This document shows positions 26,837 through 35,951 of a stretch of DNA of 48,858 nucleotides, piece by piece; positions within the stretch are counted from its first letter, which is position 1; each line of letters opens with the position of its first letter. This DNA is from Verrucomicrobiales bacterium. GTDB taxonomy: Bacteria > Verrucomicrobiota > Verrucomicrobiia > Verrucomicrobiales > DEV007. The stretch is taken from assembly GCA_028281705.1 (NCBI GenBank), contig JANQJH010000151.1, positions 1 to 48,858 on the forward strand, read 5' to 3'. The notes beneath the pieces are model-generated. The model saw nothing but the letters and a program-made list of their open reading frames with translations, had not been told where the DNA came from and ran no database searches. Both the position numbers and the translations under genes were made by a program.

Positions 26837-27005
26837 AGGGATCGAATCGGCGCTGGAGTGGGGGTCAGAATGAAACTGGCTGGTGTGAAGACCGATCATT
26901 CAACCCGCTGGTCCAAAGTCAAACGGGGAATCCGCCAGAGCCGCTCCCCGAGCGGGAAATGGGGCATCCGCGGTCCCGGCCCATCCCTCCTTCCTTCCTC
27001 CCTGA

Positions 27006-29066
27006 TTACCTTGCGAGTTTGGGATCGCGAAAGGGTTTGCCCTCGGCGTAGTGAGCTCTCTGTGTTTGGATGGCTTTTTGGGCTGCTGCGGTCTTGGCGG
27101 GCGGCGATTTCTTGTCCGCCTCGAGGAGGGCGAGAGCGCGGTCCGCAGTTTGCACGGCCAACTTGAATTGGCCCGTTTCGGCATAGGCGGCGGAGAGCGT
27201 GTGCAGCAAATTGGGGTTCTGGTTTCCCGACTTGGCATTGACTGCCTGGGCCAAGCGTAGCGCCTCGGCCCCATCGCGCATCGTGGAATCCGGGTGGGTG
27301 GCCCGGATCCAGGCGATGTTATTATCGGCGTTGAGCAGGTTGGCGTTCAGACGGGTGGTTTCCTCGAAGGCTTGGATGGCCAGGGTGAGCTGCCCGGTCT
27401 CTTGCAGCGCGGTTCCCAGGAGGTAGCGCATCCGGGCGTCCCCAGGCCGCGCCGTGACCAGGCGCTGCAAATGAGGCAGGGCCTCCTTCGCCTGGCTCAG
27501 TTGGAGATGGGTCATGGCGAGCCGCTGCTGCACGTCCAGGTCTCGCGGATTGATGGCTTCGGCGGCCTGCCACTGGGCAACCGCCTCCCGGGCGCGCCCG
27601 CGCGATTTGAGCAGATCTCCCAGGTCCCGGCGGGACCGGAGATCGCGGGGGTTCAATTGGCTCGAATGGCTGTAGGCCTCGATGGCCTCATCGGCCAATC
27701 CTTGCTCGCGCAGGAGCGTAGCCATGACGTAGTAGCGGTCGGCAAAGGTGGTGGGGCCGAAGTGGCCGGGGCGGACGCGTTGGTCGAGCTCGGTGGCCAG
27801 CCGGATATAATCCAGGGCGGCGGGTACGAGGTTGTGATCGACAAAGTGGGAGGCCGCGTAGAGCGGGTCGGCCGTGGTCGGGTCGTGGGTCCAGGTGCCT
27901 GGAAAGGGGATGGCGGCGTCACGGCGGGTGGCTTGATCGGCACCGAAGAGTTGTTTGGCATCGGCCAGGATGACGTCCACCTCCACTGGGCCCTTGTAGA
28001 TGGCGGCGACCAGACCCTGGGCATCGACGAGAAAACTGCAGGGGATGGGCAGGGCCTCCCAGCGGTCGAGCGCGGCGCGTTGGATGATGTCGAGTCCGCG
28101 GACGCTCTCTGGGGCGACGAACTGGTGGCGGAACGGTACCTTCAGCTTGTGCAGAATCTCACCGGCCTTGGCCCGGCCATCGGCCTCTTCATCGACGTTG
28201 AGAGCGAGGACGTTGAGGCCGCCTTGGCGAAAGCGGTCGGCGGAGCCGGACCAGGTGGCGAGTTCTTCCAGACACGGCCGGCACCAGGTGGCCCAGAGCG
28301 TGACCAGAGTCGCCTGGCCTTTGAGACTGATGATTTCGCCAGACGGTGTTTTTAACGTGGGGAGGGCGACTCCGTCAGCCAAAACGATGCGGGCGTTGGC
28401 CTCGGGTTCGGGCAGGGGAAGGTCGGCGTTCCCCTTCTTGAGATCGAGGATTCCGTTCGGTTTCTGCCAGCGTTCCGCCTGGCCGCTCCCCTGGCGCAGG
28501 ACGTAGAACTGGTTGAGCTCGAGGGTCTTGAAGTGTTCCTCGCCGCCACCCGGCCAGTCCACGGTCACGTCCACGGGGGAGTCGTGCGGCCCCAAACCAA
28601 AGTGCATCCATTGACTCGATTGTGAGAGAAAGCTCTCCCCGGCGTGCACCGACTTGATCAAGGGCTGAGTTCCGAGGTGCACCGTGACGCGGGCACCGAT
28701 GGCGTCCCGATTGGTGCCCTTGCCATTGCCCTCAAGTTGGAAGGAAACGAAGCTCCCCTCGGCCTCGATTTGGTTGGCGAGAAAACGCACCCGTGGCGCA
28801 GTGCGGTTGGTCATCCAGAGATCGAGATCGCCGTCGAAGTCCCAGTCCACGGGGCCGATGGCCCGACCGTCTTCCGCGAAGTCCAGTCCCGTCACGGTGG
28901 ACACGTCGGCGAATTTGCCAGACCCGCCACAGTTCAGGTAGGCGTTGTGGCGCTCGTGGCCGCTAAAGGATCGATCTTCGTGCAGCAGGCGATTGAGCGC
29001 TTGCCAGCCCTGACGATAACGCATCACGGTGGCCTCGGAGAAGTCTTCGATGGGGGATTGCGACAC
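27006..29066 (-). CDS. ASPIC/UnbV - TlpA-like thioredoxin - TPR protein (downstream part of a split gene)
   Basis: 686 aa. Order: a last FG-GAP-like stretch (DWDFDGDLDLWMTN), an ASPIC/UnbV domain (~95-195; IGARVTVHLGTQPLIKSVHAG...VTVDWPGG), a TlpA/ResA-like thioredoxin domain (~235-380) with the active site TLWATWCRPCLEEL, and 6-8 TPR units to the end (AIEAYSHSSQLNPRDLRSRRDLGDLLKS...). The GTG start lies in the same frame as the upstream gene 29088-31055, separated only by one TGA and seven sense codons (SVYWRQV). The protein lacks a signal peptide of its own although its domains are of exported type. I infer it is the continuation of the upstream lipoprotein gene. Confidence 0.8.
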   Translation of the reverse strand: MSQSPIEDFSEATVMRYRQGWQALNRLLHEDRSFSGHERHNAYLNCGGSGKFADVSTVTGLDFAEDGRAIGPVDWDFDGDLDLWMTNRTAPRVRFLANQIEAEGSFVSFQLEGNGKGTNRDAIGARVTVHLGTQPLIKSVHAGESFLSQSSQWMHFGLGPHDSPVDVTVDWPGGGEEHFKTLELNQFYVLRQGSGQAERWQKPNGILDLKKGNADLPLPEPEANARIVLADGVALPTLKTPSGEIISLKGQATLVTLWATWCRPCLEELATWSGSADRFRQGGLNVLALNVDEEADGRAKAGEILHKLKVPFRHQFVAPESVRGLDIIQRAALDRWEALPIPCSFLVDAQGLVAAIYKGPVEVDVILADAKQLFGADQATRRDAAIPFPGTWTHDPTTADPLYAASHFVDHNLVPAALDYIRLATELDQRVRPGHFGPTTFADRYYVMATLLREQGLADEAIEAYSHSSQLNPRDLRSRRDLGDLLKSRGRAREAVAQWQAAEAINPRDLDVQQRLAMTHLQLSQAKEALPHLQRLVTARPGDARMRYLLGTALQETGQLTLAIQAFEETTRLNANLLNADNNIAWIRATHPDSTMRDGAEALRLAQAVNAKSGNQNPNLLHTLSAAYAETGQFKLAVQTADRALALLEADKKSPPAKTAAAQKAIQTQRAHYAEGKPFRDPKLAR

Positions 29067-29087
29067 GACCTGCCGCCAGTAGACACT

Positions 29088-31055
29088 TCACAAGTCGCCC
29101 GTGTCGTCCGTCGTGATGAAACCGTTGGCCACGATGAGGTCTTGCCAGCTGTCGTTGTTGATATCGACAAAGGCGGAGCCCCAGGCCCAGCGGCCCATGG
29201 TGACGTCGGCCGATTCACTGACATCGCGAAACTGGCCCTGGCCAATGCCTTCAAAGAGCGAATTGCCCCGGGCGTGACGCTGAAAGATCGCCTTGGTACT
29301 GGCCTCCTCCCGGTTCTTGAACTGGCGCTGATAGGTGATGCGGTTGCCGGCGGCGGAGAACATGTTGCTCACATAGAGATCCATCCAGCCATCGCGGTTG
29401 TAGTCGCCCCAGGCGACGGACATCCCCGAGGACATGTCCTCCAGACCCAAGGGACCGGCGACGTCGCGAAAGCGTCCGTTGTTGTTTTGATAGAGATTGT
29501 TGCGGCCGTAGTCGTTGGCCACGTAGAGATCGAGGTCGCCATCGTTGTCGTAGTCTTCCCAGGCGGCAGCGAAACTGAAGCGATTGTTGTTCTGATCCAA
29601 CCCGACCTCTGCCGTGGCCTCGTTGAACTCCCAGTTCCCGTCGTTTCGCAAGAGCATGTTGGCCCCGCCGTTTTGCGCATCGTGATAGGGCATGGGTTCG
29701 CCCATGGCGCCGGATCGCACGGTATCCGCAGTGGTGTTGTAGCCGCAGAGGTAGAGGTCGACGTCGCCATCGACGTCGTAGTCAGCGGCGGCCAGAGCGA
29801 AGGTCTGGGCCACGGTGCCGAGACCGAAAGCGAGTTCGAATCGGGCCTGGCCGAGATTCTCCATGAAGAGCACGCGCCACTCCTGGCCGACCACGATGTC
29901 GCGATCGCCATCGTTGTCGAAGTCGACAATGAGAGCACTGGCGCAGTAGTCGAGCCAATCGACGCCGCTCCCTGCGGTGGCATCGGTGAGCGTCCCATCG
30001 GGGTTTCGCAGGTAGAGCCGGTTTGGCAGACCGCCCTGCATGCAGAGGTAGAGGTCGTCGAGGCGGTCTCCGTTCACATCGCCCAGGGCCAAACCGTGGT
30101 TGGCCACGACGTCCAGCCCTAAGCTGCGGGGAAGCCGGCTGCGCCAATGGTCGGTGCTGCGCAAGAGCTGCTCATGGTAGGAGGGGTTTGCCCCCAGCAC
30201 GGCTGTGGTTCGGTCTTCGAAAAGGGTGTTGGTGGCCCCGCGATAAGTGGCCAGCTCCCACTCGGCGAGTTGAATTTCCTTCAGGCCGGGCGTGAGGGTG
30301 GCGGTCCACAGGAGGTCCCACTCGGCGGTGACCTGAGCCTGACCTTCTCCGGCGGCGGCTTGGCCCCGGGCTTCCAATCGGGCGCGGGAGCGAACGTTTT
30401 TTCTGTCCAGGGGCTCGACGCGATAGTGTTTGAATTTCACCTTGGGCGCCTCGGAAAAGAGCGCCGTGAATGCCGCCGCGGCTTCGGCGAGGCCTTGGGG
30501 GCCACGGGCACTGGGTTTCAATGGGGCCGCATCGGCTTCGAGCCGGGTCACCGTGAGCCCTTTCGTGTTTGTTTCGACGGGGATTTTCTGAGACGGCGCC
30601 CAGGGGCTGGTTGCAAAATCGGGGTCCAGGTTGATCGCCACCGCGGTCTCGGGATCGTCGAGTTGTTCCGCCAGGGTATCCAGCTGGCTCTTGGCGGCTT
30701 GATGAAAGGCCTCGGTGGTCCAGCCGTCTCTCATGGGGTCGATCCGCTCGTAGGCGTCGGCCAAGGGGCCGACGTAGGCGCGCTCCTCGAGTCCGGGCAT
30801 CCGGCTCACCTCCGTGACCGTGGCTTGATCGAGGATGGCCTGGGTCTCGGCCGAAGAAACGGGAATCGGCGTGGGCTGCGGATCTTCCACCGCCGGGGCA
30901 TCTGGTTGCGGTTGTACTGCAGGGGCCGCTGGAAAGGACGTTTCTGTCGTCCGGTCCGACTCGGAACAGCTTGTAGGAAAAACACACGCTGCCGCGAGCA
31001 AGGCAGCGATTGGACTGCCTGATCGGTGAGAGTGGTGGAATCGCGGGCGATTCAT
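29088..31055 (-). CDS. FG-GAP/VCBS-repeat lipoprotein (upstream part of a split gene)
   Basis: 655 aa with an N-terminal lipoprotein-like leader (IAALLAAACVFPTSCSESDR; a Cys follows either LAAA or PTS). Residues ~50-320 are an unrecognised domain. Residues ~330-655 carry at least five FG-GAP/VCBS blades with DxDxDGxxD calcium loops (DVNGDRLDDLYL, DFDNDGDRDIVV, DYDVDGDVDLYL, DYDNDGDLDLYVAND, DYNRDGWMDLYVS). The ORF ends abruptly at TGA inside the last blade (DLIVANGFITTDDTGDL), and the expected continuation (SVYWRQVVSQSP) follows in frame. Together the two parts would make a ~1350-residue exported propeller-ASPIC-TlpA-TPR protein. Confidence 0.8.
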   Translation of the reverse strand: MNRPRFHHSHRSGSPIAALLAAACVFPTSCSESDRTTETSFPAAPAVQPQPDAPAVEDPQPTPIPVSSAETQAILDQATVTEVSRMPGLEERAYVGPLADAYERIDPMRDGWTTEAFHQAAKSQLDTLAEQLDDPETAVAINLDPDFATSPWAPSQKIPVETNTKGLTVTRLEADAAPLKPSARGPQGLAEAAAAFTALFSEAPKVKFKHYRVEPLDRKNVRSRARLEARGQAAAGEGQAQVTAEWDLLWTATLTPGLKEIQLAEWELATYRGATNTLFEDRTTAVLGANPSYHEQLLRSTDHWRSRLPRSLGLDVVANHGLALGDVNGDRLDDLYLCMQGGLPNRLYLRNPDGTLTDATAGSGVDWLDYCASALIVDFDNDGDRDIVVGQEWRVLFMENLGQARFELAFGLGTVAQTFALAAADYDVDGDVDLYLCGYNTTADTVRSGAMGEPMPYHDAQNGGANMLLRNDGNWEFNEATAEVGLDQNNNRFSFAAAWEDYDNDGDLDLYVANDYGRNNLYQNNNGRFRDVAGPLGLEDMSSGMSVAWGDYNRDGWMDLYVSNMFSAAGNRITYQRQFKNREEASTKAIFQRHARGNSLFEGIGQGQFRDVSESADVTMGRWAWGSAFVDINNDSWQDLIVANGFITTDDTGDL

Positions 31056-32056
31056 GCGGCGATGCTAGCAACTCGGTTCCGCCGCGCAAACGGATTCGGC
31101 AGCAACGCACCTCGGCTCGGTACTTCGAAGAGTCGAGATTCCAGGTTTTGGGGCATCTGCTAGGTTCAAGATCGGTCCGGAACGCAAGGCGCCGAGGAAT
31201 ATGAGCACGTGGCAGCGCTCATGGCATCGTGCCAATATGTCTCCGTTGTTAGTTGCTAAGATCATGGATTGGCTTTGCGGCGCGACAATATGTCGCTATA
31301 GTGGTTTTGTTGGCTGGGCTTGGCGGTCCATTCAACTCTTTGATAATGAGGGATCTCACAGAGATTTGAGAGACGTCTTAGATTCCCGAAGCAACTTGGA
31401 TCCGCGAACCAAGAACTTCATTGTGCCACCGGCGCTCTGCAATGCCAGGTATTGGCTGGCGACCCCGAATTGACACTGGCCGCATCAAGATGCAATCCAT
31501 CTTCACCGTTAGTCACACGCGGATGAAGTGCTCTTCATTTTCCCGTCGGCCAGTAGATCATCCGACATGGGATTCTCATGTGCGGCCGCCTGCCATCCCG
31601 CGATGTATTTGTCTACCAAGGTAGACAAACCAGGTAGACAGATCGATCGTGCTTCCCTTGGCGAGACGTCCTCTTGGGCTTCACCGATTCCACTGAGTGA
31701 GGGGTCGGTTACTGCCAGATGAAGCCGGTGTATTGCGGTGAACACGAGGCGAGTGCTGAGAATGAACCGAGGAATCCGTTGGGTGTTCATCCGCGGTTCA
31801 GAATGGACTGTCGGTTGAGCGCGAATTCATGAACAATGATAGTGATGTGGATTCTCTAAGGATGAGCTGTGTCGAACCGTCAGGATTGGGAACACCTTGG
31901 TGATGAATGCTTCCCAATTTCTAGATGCGCCTTCCTTCATTGTTGCCTTATAATAACATTATCTTAATATGGAGTGTCGGGTAAACTGGTCCAAGAATAT
32001 CTTGACGATAATCTGACGTCGGTTAGTATGCTTGTCAGATTTTGGGAGGAACTTGG
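31056..32056. other. 1-kb region without a convincing gene, at the boundary of the AT-richer segment
   Basis: All tracked ORFs here are short and overlap one another on both strands. The best of them is a 93-aa minus-strand ORF (31509-31790) with a protein-like stretch (STLVDKYIAGWQAAAHENP), which could be a decayed gene. A TGTCTACC/GGTAGACA inverted repeat, with a further nearby TAGACA copy, lies near 31610-31640. A TATAAT hexamer occurs at 31949 without a good -35. I read it as degraded intergenic DNA where the accessory region begins. Confidence 0.4.
32011..32040 (+). promoter_or_regulatory. Inverted repeat in the leader of gene A
   Basis: ATCTGAC and GTCAGAT are exact reverse complements 16 nt apart. 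They end 3 nt before the strong GGGAGGA ribosome-binding sequence of gene A (ATG at 32057). It could be an operator or an mRNA hairpin that limits access to the ribosome-binding site. Confidence 0.35.
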
Positions 32057-33811
32057 ATGGAAGGTGGAATCAATAAGTTTATTTGGGCAATTACGGTGTT
32101 CATGCTGGGCTATTATGTTCAGCTATCCCGATTCCAACGGCATCAAAGCAGTTTGGATGCGAGCCAGCCGGAAGTCTATCACTACTCTGCGCTTGATGAC
32201 GTAAGAACGCGTCAACTTGAGGGTTTGCTGGCCTCCGCCGGTTCATCTAATTCCTTGATGGAGCAAATGAACTGGCTCCGCACCGTCTCTCATCGAGATT
32301 TGCCCTCGGTGATGCAGCGGCTTAAAGAGGAAGGAGATACGCTGTTTCGAAATGCTCTTGAGATTCACTGGGCGGATACCGATCCCGAAGGCGCTGTCGA
32401 ATACGTCCGTCACCATTTGAGTGACAACGTTGAGTTTGCGGCCTTGGTGTTGTCCCGTTGGGCGAAGAAGGATCCCCAGGCTGCGATTGGCGGCGCTCGG
32501 AAAATTGGGCATACCGGTCTCCTGGAGGATTTCGATCGGAGTAGCCTGTGTCGCCACTCCCGGGAAATGATTCTGTCAGACTTGAGGTCCGCTCATTCGA
32601 AGCCCAGCTTTATTACGGGCATCTTTGAGACTCTGGCGCAAGAGGACGTGAGTTCAGCGATCGAAGAGGTGGAGGCGCTGTCTAGTCATGCCGCGAAGCG
32701 TCAGGCAATTCGGGGAATCGGCAAGGCGCTGGGCCGGGACGATCCGATTGCCGGAATCGAATGGGCCGAGAGTTTCGCTTCCTCGGAACTGAGGGGCGAT
32801 GCCACTCGCGTTGTGCTTTCGGAATGGATTGCTCAAGATCCCGCGGAAGCGGCCCGTGTTGTGGCGGGTCTTCCCAAGTCGGTGGAAGCGATTCCTCTCT
32901 ACGAGAGTTTGGCCAAAGCTTGGAGCGAACAGGAGCCGGGAGAGACGGTGGCGTGGGTATTGGAGAACACTTCAGGGCGGACTCAGACCGATGTCCTCAC
33001 GGCGGCCTTTGCCGATGCGAAGGCTCCCGGTGAAGTTGTCCAGCTGCTCTTGGATCATGAATTGACGCATACTCAAGGTCCTCTTTTCGAGCATTTGATG
33101 GCCGAGTGGGCCGCTGCGACCCCTGAGGACGCCCTGGGTTGGAGCCATGAATTGCCTGAGGAGGTGCGCGGATCTGCGCTCGCCGGGATCATGAGTGCGA
33201 TGGCGAAAACGGATCCTGAGGCGGCGACCGAATTCCTCGGGCAATTGCCGGAAGGAGATTCTTCGCTCGCGTCTGTGATTCGGGGTATCAGTGCTGGTAT
33301 GGGTTCGGCCGAACCCCTGTCCGGCCTCTCGATGATTGACCGTCACGAAGGGGCGCTCTCTCTTGAAGACTTTACGCGCATCTCGGCCCCGCTGGTTGAT
33401 TCCTTAGGGAATACGGCGCCCGATCTCGCCGCTGAATGGATGCAGCATTCGGGATTCCTTGAAGAAGTACGTTATACACACGTGTCACGGCAAACGGTCA
33501 AGAATCTGACGACGACCTGGGCTGGCGCGGACTTGGAGGCGGCTGAAAATTGGGTGGATGGCCTTTCGGGTACATCGAGAGAGGATGCCTTAGAATCCAT
33601 GGCGCGTTTTCAGCTTTCGATCGACCCTGCAGAAGCGTTTCGGTGGGCGGCAAAACTATCGGAGTTTCAGAAGCGCACGAACGTGATGAGTAATTTGTTC
33701 AGTGATCTTCCGAACACGCTAGACGTTCCCGAGTTGCTCGAAGAGTCACCATTGTCCGCGTCGGATAAGAAGCATCTCCAGCGGGATCTGCGAATGCACG
33801 GGCATCTCTGA
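32057..33811 (+). CDS. Gene A: membrane-anchored W-x3-DP-x2-A helical repeat protein
   Basis: 584 aa. An N-terminal hydrophobic segment (INKFIWAITVFMLGYYVQL) acts as anchor or signal. The remainder is built from about ten degenerate helical repeats of ~33-38 residues with the pattern h-x3-W-x3-DP-x2-A-x2-W-x2-x-L. Examples are VLSRWAKKDPQAAIGGARKI, VLSEWIAQDPAEAARVVAGL and TWAGADLEAAENWVDGL. This predicts an alpha-solenoid related in shape to TPR/HEAT proteins. GGGAGGA lies just before the ATG at 32057, which decides the start. The C-terminus ends KKHLQRDLRMHGHL, nearly the same as gene A' (THLQKDLRMHGHLPR). Function unknown; gene B follows after 25 nt. Confidence 0.85.
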   Translation: MEGGINKFIWAITVFMLGYYVQLSRFQRHQSSLDASQPEVYHYSALDDVRTRQLEGLLASAGSSNSLMEQMNWLRTVSHRDLPSVMQRLKEEGDTLFRNALEIHWADTDPEGAVEYVRHHLSDNVEFAALVLSRWAKKDPQAAIGGARKIGHTGLLEDFDRSSLCRHSREMILSDLRSAHSKPSFITGIFETLAQEDVSSAIEEVEALSSHAAKRQAIRGIGKALGRDDPIAGIEWAESFASSELRGDATRVVLSEWIAQDPAEAARVVAGLPKSVEAIPLYESLAKAWSEQEPGETVAWVLENTSGRTQTDVLTAAFADAKAPGEVVQLLLDHELTHTQGPLFEHLMAEWAAATPEDALGWSHELPEEVRGSALAGIMSAMAKTDPEAATEFLGQLPEGDSSLASVIRGISAGMGSAEPLSGLSMIDRHEGALSLEDFTRISAPLVDSLGNTAPDLAAEWMQHSGFLEEVRYTHVSRQTVKNLTTTWAGADLEAAENWVDGLSGTSREDALESMARFQLSIDPAEAFRWAAKLSEFQKRTNVMSNLFSDLPNTLDVPELLEESPLSASDKKHLQRDLRMHGHL

Positions 33812-33836
33812 GTCATTGCGCAAAGTTGATAGAATC

Positions 33837-35765
33837 ATGAAGCTAACGATCCAAAGAATTCGATTGGTTCTTCTCCTGGCATTGATGGGAGCATTTGGGT
33901 TTGGGGTCGGCCTCCTGCGCCATCCAATTAGAAAGGGCTCGGCGGTTGGAGATCCGGTTGAGCGCCCGCAGCTCTCCCTTCTTTCCTCATCGAGTCCCAA
34001 ACAAGGCGAGAGAGTTCCCGCGAAAGATATTGAAGACGCCTTGGGGCGAGGAACCGATTCAGAGAGGCTGTGGTGTTTGACGGAGTTGTTAGGACGAGTC
34101 GAACTGGGAGAGATCGGCGAGGTGGTGGATGCGTTGACGGCACTTGAAGACGCGACTTTTCAGGCGATCGCTCTACGGGCGGCACTCGCGCGGTGGGTCG
34201 AGCTGGATGGGGCCGGCTGTTTGCGTTATCTCGTTGAAAATCAAGGAGCGTGGACGGCGCAGCTCACCCAGACGTTCACCCAATCCCTCTTTGCACTGTG
34301 GGCCAAGAGTGATCTGGAGCGTTCGCGAGCCGCTGTCGAGGCCTTGAGTGGGGATGTGAAACGTGACGCACTGCTGGCGATCGCGGATACCATGTCTGCC
34401 AGTGCCCCCAAGGAATCACTCATGCTTGGATTGGAAGCGGAGTTGACTGAGGCCTCTCTTGAGCAAGCCGGGAAACTTTGGGATTTATTGGCGGCGAGCG
34501 AAGGGCTAACGGCAGCAGAGCTTCGCGGTACACTGAACGCCAGCGGGCTCACTGATGGGGTGATTGGGCGCATCTTCACAAGTATCGCAAACCAGAAGGT
34601 GGATGAGGATCCCGCCGGAGCCGTTCAGTGGGCCGCCGCGTTCGAGGGTCCTGCGATGAAGGCGTTTGCCTTGGAGCCCGTATTTGCTCGTATTTCGAAG
34701 GCATCGCCGGACCAGGCTGTGACTCTTCTGGAGACTCTTCCTAACTGGCAAGGGCATCTGTCCATCGTGCGTCAAGTAGCCCGCGAAGTTCTGAAAAAGG
34801 ATCCCCGCAAAGCCTCGGAATGGGTGAACTCTTCACAGGCGGGAATTCACCGCTTTCTGCTCCTCCGGGATCTTGCGAGTGATGGTATTCAGAAAGATCC
34901 TAGACATGTTGCCAAAGTCGCTGAGTGGGCAGCCTACACGTCAGATGTGAGATACATGCACTTCGCGCCTGTTGCCGGAAGATTTGCTGAAGTCGATCCG
35001 GAAGGCGCCCTTGCGTGGTTTCAGAATCTCGAGCCCGGTGGTCAGGTCGACTTCGCTGCTGCGGGGGCGGCCATCGGATCGAGATGGGCGGAAGAGGGTA
35101 TCGATCAAGCGTTGGCCAAGATCGAAGAGTTCCCAACGAGTCCAAAATTAAATGGCTTCACCACAGGGGTGGCGGAAGTACTTGGCCGGGATGCGCCGGA
35201 GAAGGGTTGGCAATGGGTGGCAACGCTGCCGGAAGATTTGGCTCCAGCGGCTCTCGAAGGCCTCGTGAGGGGACAAGTGCAGTCGGATCCGGAGGCGGCC
35301 GCTGCCCAAGTGGACCAGATTGAATCCCGGGCCCTTCAAGTCAAAGCGATCGAAGCGTTGACGGAGGCGTGGGCCCAGGATGATCCCGAATCCGCTGCGA
35401 TCTGGTTATTGGGGCAAGATGGCGCCGAAGACACCAAGAGGGCGACCGAGACACTCCTCACGGAGTGGTCTTACGTTGATCCCTTGGCTGCTTCCGCTTG
35501 GTTGCGGGAGCTTCCCGCAGGCGCCGCGAGGGATGGGGCTGTGGTCGCGATGACGAAGCGCGTGAAGGCTGCCGATCCCCAACTGTCATTGGAGTGGGCC
35601 GTTTCGATTAGTGATGCGAAAACTCGTGAAGCCCTCGTGCCCCGGCTGGCCTATCATTGGTACCGCCTCAATCCTACGGAAGCGCTGGATGGGGCCATGG
35701 GTATGGGTCTTACGGAGATCGAGCTTCAAAAAATGATGGACTTCATTGAGAAAGGATCGTGGTGA
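33837..35765 (+). CDS. Gene B: membrane-anchored W-x3-DP-x2-A helical repeat protein
   Basis: 642 aa from the ATG at 33837 (the track starts at an upstream TTG). N-terminal anchor RLVLLLALMGAFGFGVGLL, then repeats of the same kind as gene A (ALARWVELDGAGCLRYL, LFALWAKSDLERSRAAVEAL, LTEAWAQDDPESAAIWLLG, LTEWSYVDPLAASAWLREL). A and B are therefore distant paralogues of each other. B is much closer to B' on the minus strand, sharing KVAEWAAYTSDV/KISEWAALTTDM, LEWAVSISDAKTREALVPRLAYHW and the GLTEIELQKM end. No catalytic motif. It is probably co-transcribed with A. The small-exported-protein array starts 186 nt later under its own promoter. Confidence 0.85.
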   Translation: MKLTIQRIRLVLLLALMGAFGFGVGLLRHPIRKGSAVGDPVERPQLSLLSSSSPKQGERVPAKDIEDALGRGTDSERLWCLTELLGRVELGEIGEVVDALTALEDATFQAIALRAALARWVELDGAGCLRYLVENQGAWTAQLTQTFTQSLFALWAKSDLERSRAAVEALSGDVKRDALLAIADTMSASAPKESLMLGLEAELTEASLEQAGKLWDLLAASEGLTAAELRGTLNASGLTDGVIGRIFTSIANQKVDEDPAGAVQWAAAFEGPAMKAFALEPVFARISKASPDQAVTLLETLPNWQGHLSIVRQVAREVLKKDPRKASEWVNSSQAGIHRFLLLRDLASDGIQKDPRHVAKVAEWAAYTSDVRYMHFAPVAGRFAEVDPEGALAWFQNLEPGGQVDFAAAGAAIGSRWAEEGIDQALAKIEEFPTSPKLNGFTTGVAEVLGRDAPEKGWQWVATLPEDLAPAALEGLVRGQVQSDPEAAAAQVDQIESRALQVKAIEALTEAWAQDDPESAAIWLLGQDGAEDTKRATETLLTEWSYVDPLAASAWLRELPAGAARDGAVVAMTKRVKAADPQLSLEWAVSISDAKTREALVPRLAYHWYRLNPTEALDGAMGMGLTEIELQKMMDFIEKGSW

Positions 35766-35820
35766 GAAAATGGCATCTGGCAACGGCGGAGAAGTTTTGT
35801 GTGGGGATAGTGGATCGAAT

Positions 35821-35849
35821 TTGACAACCGTTAGTGTATGTGATATGAT
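35821..35849 (+). promoter_or_regulatory. Near-consensus sigma70-type promoter ahead of the small-protein array
   Basis: TTGACA (6/6) and TATGAT (5/6) are separated by exactly 17 nt. Transcription would start near 35856, giving a ~96-nt leader that contains a small GCAGA/TCTGC hairpin at 35857-35873. This is the best promoter match I found in the window. Confidence 0.75.
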
Positions 35850-35951
35850 GCATCAAGCAGAAAGACACTCTGCGTAATGTGCGTTCTAATTGAAGATTGA
35901 GAAAGAACTCCAAAATCGAATAATCGAAAACACAATAAAGCTAGAACTACA

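Noticed and set aside
29088-29090. TGA as a selenocysteine codon in the split FG-GAP/ASPIC gene
   Set aside because: No Sec-type active-site context, no obvious SECIS-like hairpin just downstream by eye, and no selenium genes in view; mutation or error is simpler.
28644-30122. 492-aa plus-strand ORF rich in Val/Gly/His
   Set aside because: Mirror of the FG-GAP/ASPIC genes; periodic composition arises from the repeated DxDGD codons on the opposite strand.
31509-31790. 93-aa minus-strand ORF in the 31-32 kb gap
   Set aside because: Has a protein-like stretch but no family, no ribosome-binding site and overlapping ORFs on the other strand; too weak to call a gene.
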